Source: Rhizobium binae
GTDB lineage: Bacteria > Pseudomonadota > Alphaproteobacteria > Rhizobiales > Rhizobiaceae
Assembly (NCBI RefSeq): GCF_017357225.1
Contig: NZ_CP071604.1
Span: 2,731,001 to 2,795,000 of the forward strand
DNA length: 64,000 nucleotides
Direction of reading: 5' to 3'
Below the pieces are notes generated by a model. It did not search any database and had not been told where the DNA came from. It saw only the letters and a program-made list of their open reading frames with translations. Below, piece by piece: positions 14,638-23,328 of this stretch (positions within the stretch are counted from its first letter, which is position 1; each line of letters opens with the position of its first letter). Made by a program: the position numbers and the translations under genes.

Positions 14638-14878
14638 CGGCAGGCTCCTTTTCAGGCTGGATGAGGTGGCGCGCAATCCATGCGCCGACGAGCAGCGCGA
14701 GCGTCAGCCACCACGGCAGGTAATCGGAGACGACTGGCACGAGGTTGAGGATGATGTCTGCCAGCGCCGCCAGCTCGATGAGCCGTAGCGACCAGGCGCG
14801 CTTGAATATGCTGGCCGCATCGGGGATGAGCACGCGCGCGACAGCGTCACGCGCGCCTGTGAAAAGCGTGCGAAGCAA
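14621..14878 (-). CDS. Holin-like membrane protein
   Basis: This 85-residue protein has a basic N-terminal region and hydrophobic segments at about 36-52 and 54-71 (LADIILNLVPVV; WWLTLALLVGAWIA), then a charged tail EKEPADGDKA. Size, topology and position directly upstream of the endolysin identify it as the likely holin, or pinholin given the SAR endolysin. It would set lysis timing at the inner membrane. It overlaps the endolysin by 17 bases. Confidence 0.8.
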   Translation of the reverse strand: MLRTLFTGARDAVARVLIPDAASIFKRAWSLRLIELAALADIILNLVPVVSDYLPWWLTLALLVGAWIARHLIQPEKEPADGDKA

Positions 14879-15121
14879 TGGGTTGGCTCCGGTTTTTGTG
14901 GTGGGTTAGGCCCGCCTAAGGGATCGGCCTAAACTTCATTGACAGAGGTGAAGAGTGGACGCCTGAGCGGGAGCGAAAGGGCTGACGCCGGGCTACAATG
15001 AAGATCCAACGAAAAGCAGATGCGAGAGCACGGCGACGATCAGGACGGGACGGCGCGCCGTTACGCCTTGACCCCACACCACCATTCGTGCAGATTACGC
15101 GCGTGGGTTGAGGGACTTTCT
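14879..15121. promoter_or_regulatory. Divergent intergenic region between lysis cassette and lipoprotein gene
   Basis: About 240 bases between the - strand holin gene and the + strand lipoprotein gene. It probably contains a promoter for each unit. I could not fix -35/-10 boxes with confidence. Confidence 0.4.
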
Positions 15122-15487
15122 ATGAAATCTAACATTCTTGTTGTCGCCGCTGTCGCGGCGTGTTTGTCGTCGTGCGGCTTCACCGTGCCAGTCGCTGTCA
15201 TTTCGAGTAACGGCGAGGTGATGCGAGGAACCGCAACCGCCGCAGTGTCCGGTGGATCATTCACGGTGGCCGGCAAGCTGAAGGGCAAAGAGACAAAGTG
15301 CGCCGGCACATACAATGCATTGGACCAGTCTATCACGATCTCTATGCCGGTTCAGTGCTCCGATGGCCGCAAAGGCTTTGTAATCGCCACCCGTGAGGCA
15401 AATAAAGTTGATGGCTCTGGTCGAGTCCGCCTTAATGATGGAACGGAAGCTGACTTCGTGTTTGGCAAGGCTGCGGCTGCGTTTTAG
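15122..15487 (+). CDS. Predicted lipoprotein, moron-like
   Basis: This 121-residue protein starts at ATG 15122 with GAGGGA upstream. Residues 1-18 (MKSNILVVAAVAACLSSC) form a lipoprotein signal with lipobox LSSC. The mature part looks like an all-beta domain (GTATAAVSGGSFTVAGKLKG). It is + strand between two - strand late units, so it has its own promoter and may be expressed in the lysogen. Surface exclusion or envelope modification is possible, but the function is unknown. Confidence 0.8.
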   Translation: MKSNILVVAAVAACLSSCGFTVPVAVISSNGEVMRGTATAAVSGGSFTVAGKLKGKETKCAGTYNALDQSITISMPVQCSDGRKGFVIATREANKVDGSGRVRLNDGTEADFVFGKAAAAF

Positions 15488-15530
15488 ACGCAACGCGGCC
15501 TACCGTGTCCGGAGCGATGGAGACGAATTC

Positions 15531-15716
15531 ATGATCGAGATCCCGCGCTTTGGCGCCCGCAAAGAAACGGACCAGACATGGACAATTTTCGATTGGCGCA
15601 CCGGCGAGGTTACTGAGCGCTCCGGTCTCATTCTGGCGGGTCTCAACGCCAACGCAGTCCTGGGACTTATTCAGATCCTGGAACAGATCGAGGACGCGCC
15701 GAAGCGATGTCATTGA
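15531..15716 (+). CDS. Small hypothetical protein
   Basis: This 61-residue frame runs from ATG 15531; an in-frame ATG lies further upstream at 15393 inside the lipoprotein gene. The sequence MIEIPRFGARKETDQTWT, then FDWRTGEVTERSG, looks like a compact beta-rich domain. It follows the lipoprotein gene on the same strand and probably shares its transcript. No family recognised. Confidence 0.5.
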   Translation: MIEIPRFGARKETDQTWTIFDWRTGEVTERSGLILAGLNANAVLGLIQILEQIEDAPKRCH

Positions 15717-15932
15717 GGCTGCATGGATAGCTGTATTTGGGTAACGACATACCGATTTGCCGCGATTGGGATGGTTTGCGCATGCATTATTGCGGCTGTC
15801 ATGGCCTCCGCAACCGATCCAGGAAAACCGACGAGATGGCCAGAAATTCGGGCCAACAAAACTGATCGAATACCTCAGACACGATAGCAACCGGTACGGC
15901 GAGCTAGCCTCGCGGCCCGCCAAGTCCCTTGT
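15717..15932. other. Convergent intergenic stretch, nothing recognised
   Basis: 216 bases between the + strand pair and the - strand methyltransferase. No convincing gene or hairpin terminator was found. Confidence 0.4.
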
Positions 15933-17018
15933 CTATTTCCAGATCGAAAAATAGAAGTCCTTATGGTTCTCGGTGTGGATGATCTCGTAGGACGAGAATC
16001 CATGCTCTTTCACTGCCTTTTCCAGCAGGATTGCGAGATTGTGTTTGTCGTAGAAGTGAACGTGGATTGAGCTGTTCTTCTCCATCATTTCGTTCGCTGA
16101 CTGTGGCATGCCGCGGAGGCTGAAATATCGCTCGTAGTGAGCCAGTGTCGGGCGCCAGATCCCGGCGTTGAATTCGATCTCAATCTCTTCGATCGTCGAC
16201 GGCTTTCCGGTCGCGTCCTTTGTCGAGTGCATCTCCGGGATCACCGCCAAGATAACGCCGCCAGCGGCCAGCTTGTCCCGCCATCTGACCAGATGCCCGA
16301 GAGGATTGGCGAGATGTTCAAACACATGACTACTGAAGATGAAGTCAAGTGAGTTATCGTCAGCCGGCAGGTTGTCAGCGGTTCCGATAACATATTTCGA
16401 AAAGTCGGCCTGCGGCGTCCCGTATTTTCCCGTTGGATCATAGAGTTCCGCCCATTTGTCTATAGGCATTTCCTCAACATATCGAACCGACGTCGCGGCG
16501 CTTTGGTGTACTTGAGGTCTTGGCCCTGGGCCGATCTCGATTCCGTTGCCGGTGGCTCGTTTTAAGAGGTCTGCGCGATCGAGCGCCTTATGCGCAAGAA
16601 GCTCAACGGAATAGCCCTTGGGGGCTTTGAATGACAGATGCAATTCAGCGCCGTCGGGTATCGATCCCAGCTTTTTCGTCCACGGCATAGGTACCGCAAC
16701 CGCCGATAAGCCGAACCTCAACCGTTGGGCCGCAAAACGCTTCCCATTCTTCCAGAGGGCTATCTCCACCCGCGCTCGCCGCGAAAACAAATTAACCGGC
16801 AACTTGGCAATATTTCGAAGCCGAACAAACCAACCAATTGCTCCCGGGAGAGACGCGAGCCTGTAGACCTTGTCGATGCCGCTTATGGTGCATGAAGCCC
16901 CGTCAGAGAATTCGGCGCCGCGCCACACAGCGCCGTTGTAGCTAACCTTGATCTGCCGCCAATTTCCATTCAGCGTCAGGCGCTGATCTTTACGATTTAT
17001 CAGGTCAATGAGATTCAT
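15933..17018 (-). CDS. Class I SAM-dependent methyltransferase, phage-encoded
   Basis: This 361-residue protein starts at ATG 17018, chosen for the GGAGGGC site 6 bases upstream. The first about 170 residues are a beta-rich domain I cannot name. The C-terminal half is a Methyltransf_11-like Rossmann fold: IEIGPGPRP is the SAM-binding loop, YVIGTADNLP carries the acidic ribose contact region, and FIFSSHVFEHLANP is the post-II motif. It is the last gene of the tail operon, just after the tailspike. It could methylate surface glycan or the tailspike; the substrate is unknown. Confidence 0.85.
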   Translation of the reverse strand: MNLIDLINRKDQRLTLNGNWRQIKVSYNGAVWRGAEFSDGASCTISGIDKVYRLASLPGAIGWFVRLRNIAKLPVNLFSRRARVEIALWKNGKRFAAQRLRFGLSAVAVPMPWTKKLGSIPDGAELHLSFKAPKGYSVELLAHKALDRADLLKRATGNGIEIGPGPRPQVHQSAATSVRYVEEMPIDKWAELYDPTGKYGTPQADFSKYVIGTADNLPADDNSLDFIFSSHVFEHLANPLGHLVRWRDKLAAGGVILAVIPEMHSTKDATGKPSTIEEIEIEFNAGIWRPTLAHYERYFSLRGMPQSANEMMEKNSSIHVHFYDKHNLAILLEKAVKEHGFSSYEIIHTENHKDFYFSIWK

Positions 17019-17076
17019 AAACGCCCTCCGGTCGATCACGGACCGTTCTTCATTTAGAATCCCAAGTCAAGAAGCG

Positions 17077-19563
17077 TCAGTTGTTCGGCATCGACCTCGT
17101 CACCGAAAGCTGCACGTTGCTCGCGTTCAGCGCGCCGCCTGAATTTTGGTACAGACTTAGCTTGAAGCTGCCGGTGACGTCGCTGACGTAGACCATGCCG
17201 CTGACCCGAACCGTCGTATCGTTCGCCGAGCTCCCGCCTTGCGCATCCGCGATGCGAGTCAAATTTATGCCTCCGAAGCTGACGATGGCACTACGCAAGC
17301 CAGTCCCGTTCTGAGCGAAAGTGGCCTGACCCTCGACCCGATACCATCCGGGCTCTTGGACAAATATTGCATCGGTGTTCGACACGAGGCTATGCATCGC
17401 CGAGCCGTCGAAGTCCTCGGCGTTGAATGATACGATCGTCGAGGAGTTGTTCGGTATCGAGACCGCGGCGCTATTGTAGGCACGACATGCTGGATACGGG
17501 AACAAAGCCACATGCTGGCCGCCGGCTGCGTATCCGCCTGACTTACAGTTGATCACTTCGTTCAACGGCGCGCCGCCGAAAGTCGTTTCGCACCTGAAGC
17601 CGTGATACTGAGTTTTGGTTGTTTGGTTGTCATAGGCGGTGCAGCCGATCATTCGGTAACCGCGCGGGAAGTCCTGGTATGACGGCGCCGCGCCGGGAGT
17701 GATCAAGAAGCCCGCTGGCTGCGACGTCCCACGGCCGGTGTTACCGTTGCCGGTGTCCCAGGCGCCGCAACTGGTGAAGGTCACATGCCGCGGCAAGCTG
17801 TCTGGCACAGGCGTATCAGGATCCACGTCCACGGTCGGCCCAGAGCCGACAAAACCGGCAGAGCCTGCGCGATGGACGTTGCAGCCAATCACCTCGCCAA
17901 AGCGATTGTAGTTCGCCAGCTTGATTCCCCAGGTCTCGACGTCGCGCACGGTTACGCCCATAAGGGCAAAGTTGACGTTGCCCTTCGACCCTGTCAGATC
18001 AATGCCGACGTCGCCATCGTAAAGCTCCCCACCAATGACGCGGAAGTAAGAGCACCCAAGGCCGATCGGCATCATGCGGCCGAACGCGCGCCGGAACGAG
18101 CCGCCGACGATGCCACCTATGTGATGGATCTTCGGCTCGATAACAGAGAAATCCGAGCAGCTGCTAAGCCACAAACCCTGAGCCTGGTCATCAGAAGGTA
18201 GAGATGCCGACACGTAAAGGATGTCGTGCACATGCGGCCTAACAATCTGGAAATCTGTCGCGCTGCTGACCACGATGCCGGTGCCGATATCCGACCCGAA
18301 CACTTCGACGTCTTCGAGATAATGGCCCGAGCCGCCGCTGATGGAGATGCCGGCTGCGCCGCCAAGCGAGCCACCGGTGCCGTCTCCGTTACGATCGACC
18401 TTGACGCGCTTTAAAGTCACGTTGCTGACTGCCGCCGAGCCGATTGTTACGACACTGGTGGTGGCATGCGGCGCCAGCTGCTTCGCGGAGATGTCCTCGA
18501 GCCAAGTGCTGGCCGCGAGCGTGATCTTGCCATTTATGCCGTAGATGTGCTCGGGGTCGCCTTTGACACGATGCGCCGTTGCGATAGCCGCAGTGAAAGC
18601 GGCCAGGACGTTGGTCGTGCTGTTGACGTAACCGGCCTGAATGAACTGCTCGATGTTCACATAACCGTTGAACGGCAGCGCATAAAGTTTCACCCCGCCT
18701 GCCGTGATAATGTGATAATCGCTCGCGCCGGAAGCGGCGACGATATAGCTCCACCCCTTCGACGAGACCTGCACGACGGTTGAGCCTGCGACAACCGGGA
18801 ACGAGCCAGAATAACTCAAAACGGTGTCTGCGGTCAGATCGCCAAAAACCTTGAAGACGATCGGGATATTGGTGATCGATGCCGCGGCGGCAACCGCCGT
18901 GGCCGCGGCGCTCGTGGCGGTCGATGCTGAGGAGGCAGCCGACGCAGCTGCTGCTTCAGCCGCAGCCACGATCGCGGCCGAGACCTGGTCACTGACCAGC
19001 CGGAATTCGGTGCCGGAAATGACGCCTAGCACCCGCATGTTGGCCGTCAGGCCGCCGGCCGAGATGTCATTCCCACTGTTGCTCTTGACGGTGAGCGTCG
19101 ATCCACCATTGAACGAGACCGTTACCGGCGATCCGGTATTGGCCTCGAAGATGTTCATAACGATGAGCGCCGATTCGGAGACCGGAACCGTCGTTGTCGC
19201 CTGAATCGCGTTCGGCGTGCCAGCACCGACGTCTAGTGCGGTGATGAAGCTGTATGGAAGGTCCGCAACCCGCGTCCAGGATCCGGTTCCTGACGCGCCG
19301 CTCTTCCGGTATATGCCATTGTAGGCGACAGTCGTGTCACCGATTACCCACGCCATCGAGTTTGCGGCATGAGCCAGGTCGGCGAACAGGGCTGCGCGGG
19401 TGGTGAAGACAGAGCCGCTATTCGCGCCGATGGCCGATATGAACGATTCCAGCCACAGGCCCCAGGAGCGGATCTCCAATTTGTCTGGATTGTGATTGCC
19501 GGAAGACGGCACGCCGTCGGTTACGAAATCGCGCCATGCGATGGCTGCTGTAGGTGCGGGCAT
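17077..19563 (-). CDS. Tailspike/tail fibre with pectate-lyase-type beta-helix
   Basis: This 828-residue protein starts at ATG 19563 with GGAG 5 bases upstream. The N-terminal about 110 residues probably attach to the tail. An Ala-rich linker (about 195-235) precedes a long region of repeated turns (GISISGGSGHYLEDVEVFGS, then VIGGELYDGDVGIDLTG) typical of a right-handed beta-helix of polysaccharide-degrading spikes. A C-terminal beta domain ends the protein. It would bind and perhaps cut rhizobial surface polysaccharide, setting host range. Confidence 0.85.
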   Translation of the reverse strand: MPAPTAAIAWRDFVTDGVPSSGNHNPDKLEIRSWGLWLESFISAIGANSGSVFTTRAALFADLAHAANSMAWVIGDTTVAYNGIYRKSGASGTGSWTRVADLPYSFITALDVGAGTPNAIQATTTVPVSESALIVMNIFEANTGSPVTVSFNGGSTLTVKSNSGNDISAGGLTANMRVLGVISGTEFRLVSDQVSAAIVAAAEAAAASAASSASTATSAAATAVAAAASITNIPIVFKVFGDLTADTVLSYSGSFPVVAGSTVVQVSSKGWSYIVAASGASDYHIITAGGVKLYALPFNGYVNIEQFIQAGYVNSTTNVLAAFTAAIATAHRVKGDPEHIYGINGKITLAASTWLEDISAKQLAPHATTSVVTIGSAAVSNVTLKRVKVDRNGDGTGGSLGGAAGISISGGSGHYLEDVEVFGSDIGTGIVVSSATDFQIVRPHVHDILYVSASLPSDDQAQGLWLSSCSDFSVIEPKIHHIGGIVGGSFRRAFGRMMPIGLGCSYFRVIGGELYDGDVGIDLTGSKGNVNFALMGVTVRDVETWGIKLANYNRFGEVIGCNVHRAGSAGFVGSGPTVDVDPDTPVPDSLPRHVTFTSCGAWDTGNGNTGRGTSQPAGFLITPGAAPSYQDFPRGYRMIGCTAYDNQTTKTQYHGFRCETTFGGAPLNEVINCKSGGYAAGGQHVALFPYPACRAYNSAAVSIPNNSSTIVSFNAEDFDGSAMHSLVSNTDAIFVQEPGWYRVEGQATFAQNGTGLRSAIVSFGGINLTRIADAQGGSSANDTTVRVSGMVYVSDVTGSFKLSLYQNSGGALNASNVQLSVTRSMPNN

Positions 19564-19577
19564 ATGCACTCCAGATA

Positions 19578-21623
19578 TTAGGTAACGGTGAATGAGCCGG
19601 TTGCTTGCGGAGTCGCAGCAATGCCAGATGCATTGATGGCTTCAATGAAGCCGTATTTGATGCCAGCCGATAGGCCGGTGACAATGCGACTGTCAGCTGA
19701 GCTGGGAGGCCCATATTCGGTCGCAACGAGCGTCGAACCGGAAAAACTATTGACCGTGTTAGTATAGATCCGCGCGGCTGCGTAGTTAGCGCTGTTAGGC
19801 GCCGTCCAGTTGAACGTGGCCTGTCCAGCACCGCCCGTTGCTGATGCGCCAGTGACGACGCCAGGCGGTGTCGAGTCCGCCGTTGCTGTTCGTATCTCGT
19901 AGGCAGTCCAACTTGAACTCGCGCCGCCCGCCCAAGTCCGCAGACGGAACTTGTATTGCGTGCCGTCCGCCAAATAGCTTGAGCGCACCTGCGTCTCGCC
20001 AGCGGTTGAGATCACTGATTGCGGTCCTGTTGAGCCAGTTACCTTTTCCCACTCAAGCTCGTATGTCAGGGATGCTGAAGCGAAGTCCCAAGTGGCCAGG
20101 GCATAGGCCGCAGAAGATCCTCCAGAAACGATCTCCGTCTGGATGACAACGTCGAAGTTGACCGGAACCGGAGCGCTGCTGGGTGGAATGATGACGATCG
20201 ACGATCCCGGCTCACCCTCTTCAGTTGCCGCATTGAAATCATACAGCCCAGACGGAACGACGATCCCGCTGAAGGTAACGGTCATATCTCTGAGAGAGAT
20301 TGTCACCTTTGATGTAATCTCGATCACGGCATCCGAAAGCTTCGGAGAATACTGGACGCGAATGAACCGATGATAGGCAACGTCATTGTCTGGATCATAA
20401 TGAGCCGTGATGCTGACCCTGGCGCCGTTGCGCCGGATATATGCCAGCTTCTGCAGGCGCTGTATGTGGTTGTGCGATTGCACTGCCACGTTGTCGACAG
20501 TCAGCGTCCGCTCTGTGTCCTCGCCGATGTATGGATTGCCATAGATGGCGGCGTCATTGGTGTTGTAAAGATCACTCGGATCGGTGAAGCGCCCACGGAC
20601 TGCGAGAACGGTAGTGGCTGGATCGACGTTCGCATTGAGGCCGAACGAGAAGATCTCGTTTCGGGTGAGTGTAATTGTCGGCTCGACATATTCGCCGGCA
20701 TGAACGCCGATCAGGCCATCGGCACGCTCATAGACAACGAGCTCAGCCGCTTGATCCAGTGTGCGGCCAACCTCGATTGGGTCGCTGTTCGCCCTGAACC
20801 ACATTCCGCCGTCATAGCGGTTTTCAGTGCCGCCGCTTCGATTGGTGACGTTCTGGCCACAGACATTGGCTGCGTTTATCCAGTCAGGCAGGTACATGTC
20901 GCTCAATGACAGCTTGCCGCCGTATGGGCTGGTCAAATGCCACAATCGCATGATTGCCAAATTATTGGTAAAGGCTGTCGTGCCGGTGCGTGGATCGTAG
21001 AGCGGCATCCCATCAATGACCGCCGAATGCTCCGGCATCTGGTTAGGATAAATCTTCAGATAGTCCTTCGACGGTGCCGTGAAGCAATGCATTTCGACTG
21101 ATGCAAGGCCATCACCGCGATGATTGTTCGACCATATCGTTGGGAATGCGCCGACAACCGAAGAGTATGCAGTCTCGCCGGACTGTCCAATCCTAGATTC
21201 TATGTGGATGTAGGCATTGCCGTCATCATTGAAGTGCGCTGGCGACACGACAGTGCCGGAGCCGTCAATGGTTACCTCTTCGTCGTGAAGATAGTGCTTA
21301 ACGTAACCTTGGATCCGATGGCCTGCGTGGACGATGATGTGGTATGCGACACCATTCTTTTCTTCAAGAAAGACGTAGTCGCCGGCTTTCTTAACGCGGC
21401 CGAGCACGATCGGCAGCGAAGGCACGGACTGCTTTAGATTGTATGTTCCGTCCTCTGGCTTCGGAACCGAAGGCTTTGGCATAAGCGCCCTGGATACAAA
21501 ACCGAGACCTGCCGCCAAGCCGCCATAAAGGAGCGCGGCCGTGCCGAGATAGAGTGCGTTCGCCGCTGCAACCGTCGTTGCCGCTGACGATACGATCAGC
21601 GGGATAAGCTCAAGACCAGTCAT
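19578..21623 (-). CDS. Tail tip/host-specificity protein with fibronectin III domains
   Basis: This 681-residue protein has an N-terminal hydrophobic Gly/Ala-rich segment (about 10-45), then VPSLPIVLGRVKKAGDYVF, the mark of central tail tip proteins related to lambda J. Fibronectin type III-like repeats at about 490-675 (YKFRLRTWAGGASSSWTAY, GIKYGFIEAINASG) end the protein. It lies between the NlpC-position gene and the tailspike, as in siphovirus tail tips. It forms the distal hub through which DNA exits. Confidence 0.85.
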   Translation of the reverse strand: MTGLELIPLIVSSAATTVAAANALYLGTAALLYGGLAAGLGFVSRALMPKPSVPKPEDGTYNLKQSVPSLPIVLGRVKKAGDYVFLEEKNGVAYHIIVHAGHRIQGYVKHYLHDEEVTIDGSGTVVSPAHFNDDGNAYIHIESRIGQSGETAYSSVVGAFPTIWSNNHRGDGLASVEMHCFTAPSKDYLKIYPNQMPEHSAVIDGMPLYDPRTGTTAFTNNLAIMRLWHLTSPYGGKLSLSDMYLPDWINAANVCGQNVTNRSGGTENRYDGGMWFRANSDPIEVGRTLDQAAELVVYERADGLIGVHAGEYVEPTITLTRNEIFSFGLNANVDPATTVLAVRGRFTDPSDLYNTNDAAIYGNPYIGEDTERTLTVDNVAVQSHNHIQRLQKLAYIRRNGARVSITAHYDPDNDVAYHRFIRVQYSPKLSDAVIEITSKVTISLRDMTVTFSGIVVPSGLYDFNAATEEGEPGSSIVIIPPSSAPVPVNFDVVIQTEIVSGGSSAAYALATWDFASASLTYELEWEKVTGSTGPQSVISTAGETQVRSSYLADGTQYKFRLRTWAGGASSSWTAYEIRTATADSTPPGVVTGASATGGAGQATFNWTAPNSANYAAARIYTNTVNSFSGSTLVATEYGPPSSADSRIVTGLSAGIKYGFIEAINASGIAATPQATGSFTVT

Positions 21624-21632
21624 GGAAAATTC

Positions 21633-22040
21633 CTAAATGGACCAGATGGCCAAAGGGCGCGCGGCCATACTCCCGATGCGATTGGTGAAGCGCACCAGCC
21701 AGCGGCGGCCGTCGAAGATTGCGCCAAACTGCCTATCGAAATTGGTATGCGACCCGATGACGCCCACGGCGCCGCACACAGGGACCATCAGACGCCGCGC
21801 ATTGATGCGCTCAGCCGCCTTCTCCATCAGCGGCACGCAACCGCCGGCCGCCCTGACAATGGCCAGGTATTCATTCTCGCTGGCGAACGCGCCACGCCAG
21901 TTCTCGACTGGGTCGCGATGGCCAAGCCAGATTGCCCACGCGGCCGGAAAAAGCATGCAGTTCAGAGTCGCCGCATCCCAGGCTTTGCGCTCTTGCGCTG
22001 CCAGGAAGGCGAAAAGCGTCTGCTCTACCACTGCGGCCAC
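21633..22040 (-). CDS. Tail assembly protein, DUF6950-like
   Basis: This 135-residue protein starts at GTG 22040, overlapping the upstream stop. The N-terminal half (FLAAQERKAWDAATLNCMLF, then WLGHRDPVENWRG) and VPVCGAVGVIGSH fit the DUF6950-like proteins that sit in the NlpC/P60 position of GTA-like tail modules. The catalytic pattern of a real cysteine peptidase is not complete. Probably a tail tip assembly factor. Confidence 0.72.
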   Translation of the reverse strand: MAAVVEQTLFAFLAAQERKAWDAATLNCMLFPAAWAIWLGHRDPVENWRGAFASENEYLAIVRAAGGCVPLMEKAAERINARRLMVPVCGAVGVIGSHTNFDRQFGAIFDGRRWLVRFTNRIGSMAARPLAIWSI

Positions 22041-22591
22041 CTGATCGTCCGATCCTTCAAGCCAGGGATGCGTTCGCAGAATTTGTCGTCCGCGGCTGAG
22101 GGATTTAAAATCTTCGCTCGAGCGCGCTGGTCGACGTCTGACAAAACGGCGCCGTTGGTCACCGAGCGCAGCGTAAAGCGGTTGGCGATATCCACCTGAA
22201 TCGTGGAGTTGATGCCGGTATTGCTGGCGCTATCGACGAAATTCAAATTGGCTATGGTGCCAGTGAATTTAACAATGGGTGAGCCGGTCGGCTGATCGTA
22301 ATCGTCGCACTTCTGAAGCAGAATCCGAAACTTGGATCCGACGATGGTGCCGGCCTGATAGTCGGCCCAGATCGCGTTGCTCTCCGCCTCTCTGATGCCA
22401 GAAAGCACCAGCGATAGCGTGAATGCCTCTGCGTTGATTGCCGCCTCTATCTGCGCCAGCGCGTCCTCTGTGAGGGTGCAAGCGCGATAGACTTCGCCAT
22501 CGGCGCCGATGAGCGGGCCACCTGACCCATCCCAAAAACGAAGAGTGCCAGACGGAAGCTCCACCTGGCACAAAACACGAAGACTGGCCAA
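22025..22591 (-). CDS. Distal tail/baseplate protein
   Basis: This is a protein of about 188 residues. TTG 22591 is preferred because GGAGG lies 5 bases upstream; TTG 22603 is the alternative. The N-terminus LRVLCQVELPSGTLRFWDGSG resembles the tail tip proteins of the DUF2163 group, with an all-beta composition following. Order after the tape measure (two small tail proteins, then the DUF6950-like gene, then the hub) matches GTA-like siphoviruses. Confidence 0.72.
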   Translation of the reverse strand: MASLRVLCQVELPSGTLRFWDGSGGPLIGADGEVYRACTLTEDALAQIEAAINAEAFTLSLVLSGIREAESNAIWADYQAGTIVGSKFRILLQKCDDYDQPTGSPIVKFTGTIANLNFVDSASNTGINSTIQVDIANRFTLRSVTNGAVLSDVDQRARAKILNPSAADDKFCERIPGLKDRTIRWPQW

Positions 22592-22617
22592 ACCGTCCTC
22601 CAATCAATGTCGCCGGC

Positions 22618-23328
22618 CTAAACCAGCGAATTCCAGTAATCTGTCGCCTCGACGAAGCTGACATTCGGCCGTGTGGCCTTGTTGATGGCATCCTGCGAGA
22701 TGTCCATGCCGCGATCTTCAGCGAGATGGCAGAGGCAGGTCGGGCGATCGAAATTCAAATCGGCGCCATCAGGAATGAGCTCGCGCACGCTCGGCGATAT
22801 CGACACCGTCCATGTGTCGCCATCGATTTCGGAGACCGGGCCGGTTTCATAGAGCGCGTTGTTGTAGGAGAAGCGCACGCCAACCAAATCGGCCTGGGCT
22901 TTGATAATGCGGAGCTTGATTGACGTGGCGGCCAGAGGCGTGACGCCGACGGACACGACCGAAATGGCATTCTGCTCGTATTCAGTGCCATCGCCGAACG
23001 TCGTATCGTCGCTATGCGTCGCCTCGGTCGTCGACTCGAACCGGCCAGACGCATAGGGTGCCGAGAGCGACGATGGAACGCGCACCGCAATCAGGCCGTA
23101 GCGGCCGCCAAGCTTCTGCCTGATGGCCTGCCATGTTCGCCACTGGTCGCGATAGCGGTTCTGAACAACGACACCGGTGTAATCGATGGCCCAATAGCCA
23201 AGATCTGTGCGGATAACCGGCTCGACGCCACCCAGGGATTTGCCGCCGCTTCTCGTGAAAGCGACGACATTGGCCTGCACCTGTTGCGGCGTTAGCAAGC
23301 AGATCGGCCATTCGATGATGTCAGCCAT
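22618..23328 (-). CDS. Distal tail protein
   Basis: This 236-residue beta-rich protein starts at ATG 23328, overlapping the tape-measure stop by 8 bases. Position directly after the tape measure suggests the distal tail protein or a first tail tip ring. Segments such as WAIDYTGVVVQNRYRDQWRT and LIPDGADLNFDRPT resemble phage proteins. No enzymatic motif. Confidence 0.7.
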   Translation of the reverse strand: MADIIEWPICLLTPQQVQANVVAFTRSGGKSLGGVEPVIRTDLGYWAIDYTGVVVQNRYRDQWRTWQAIRQKLGGRYGLIAVRVPSSLSAPYASGRFESTTEATHSDDTTFGDGTEYEQNAISVVSVGVTPLAATSIKLRIIKAQADLVGVRFSYNNALYETGPVSEIDGDTWTVSISPSVRELIPDGADLNFDRPTCLCHLAEDRGMDISQDAINKATRPNVSFVEATDYWNSLV

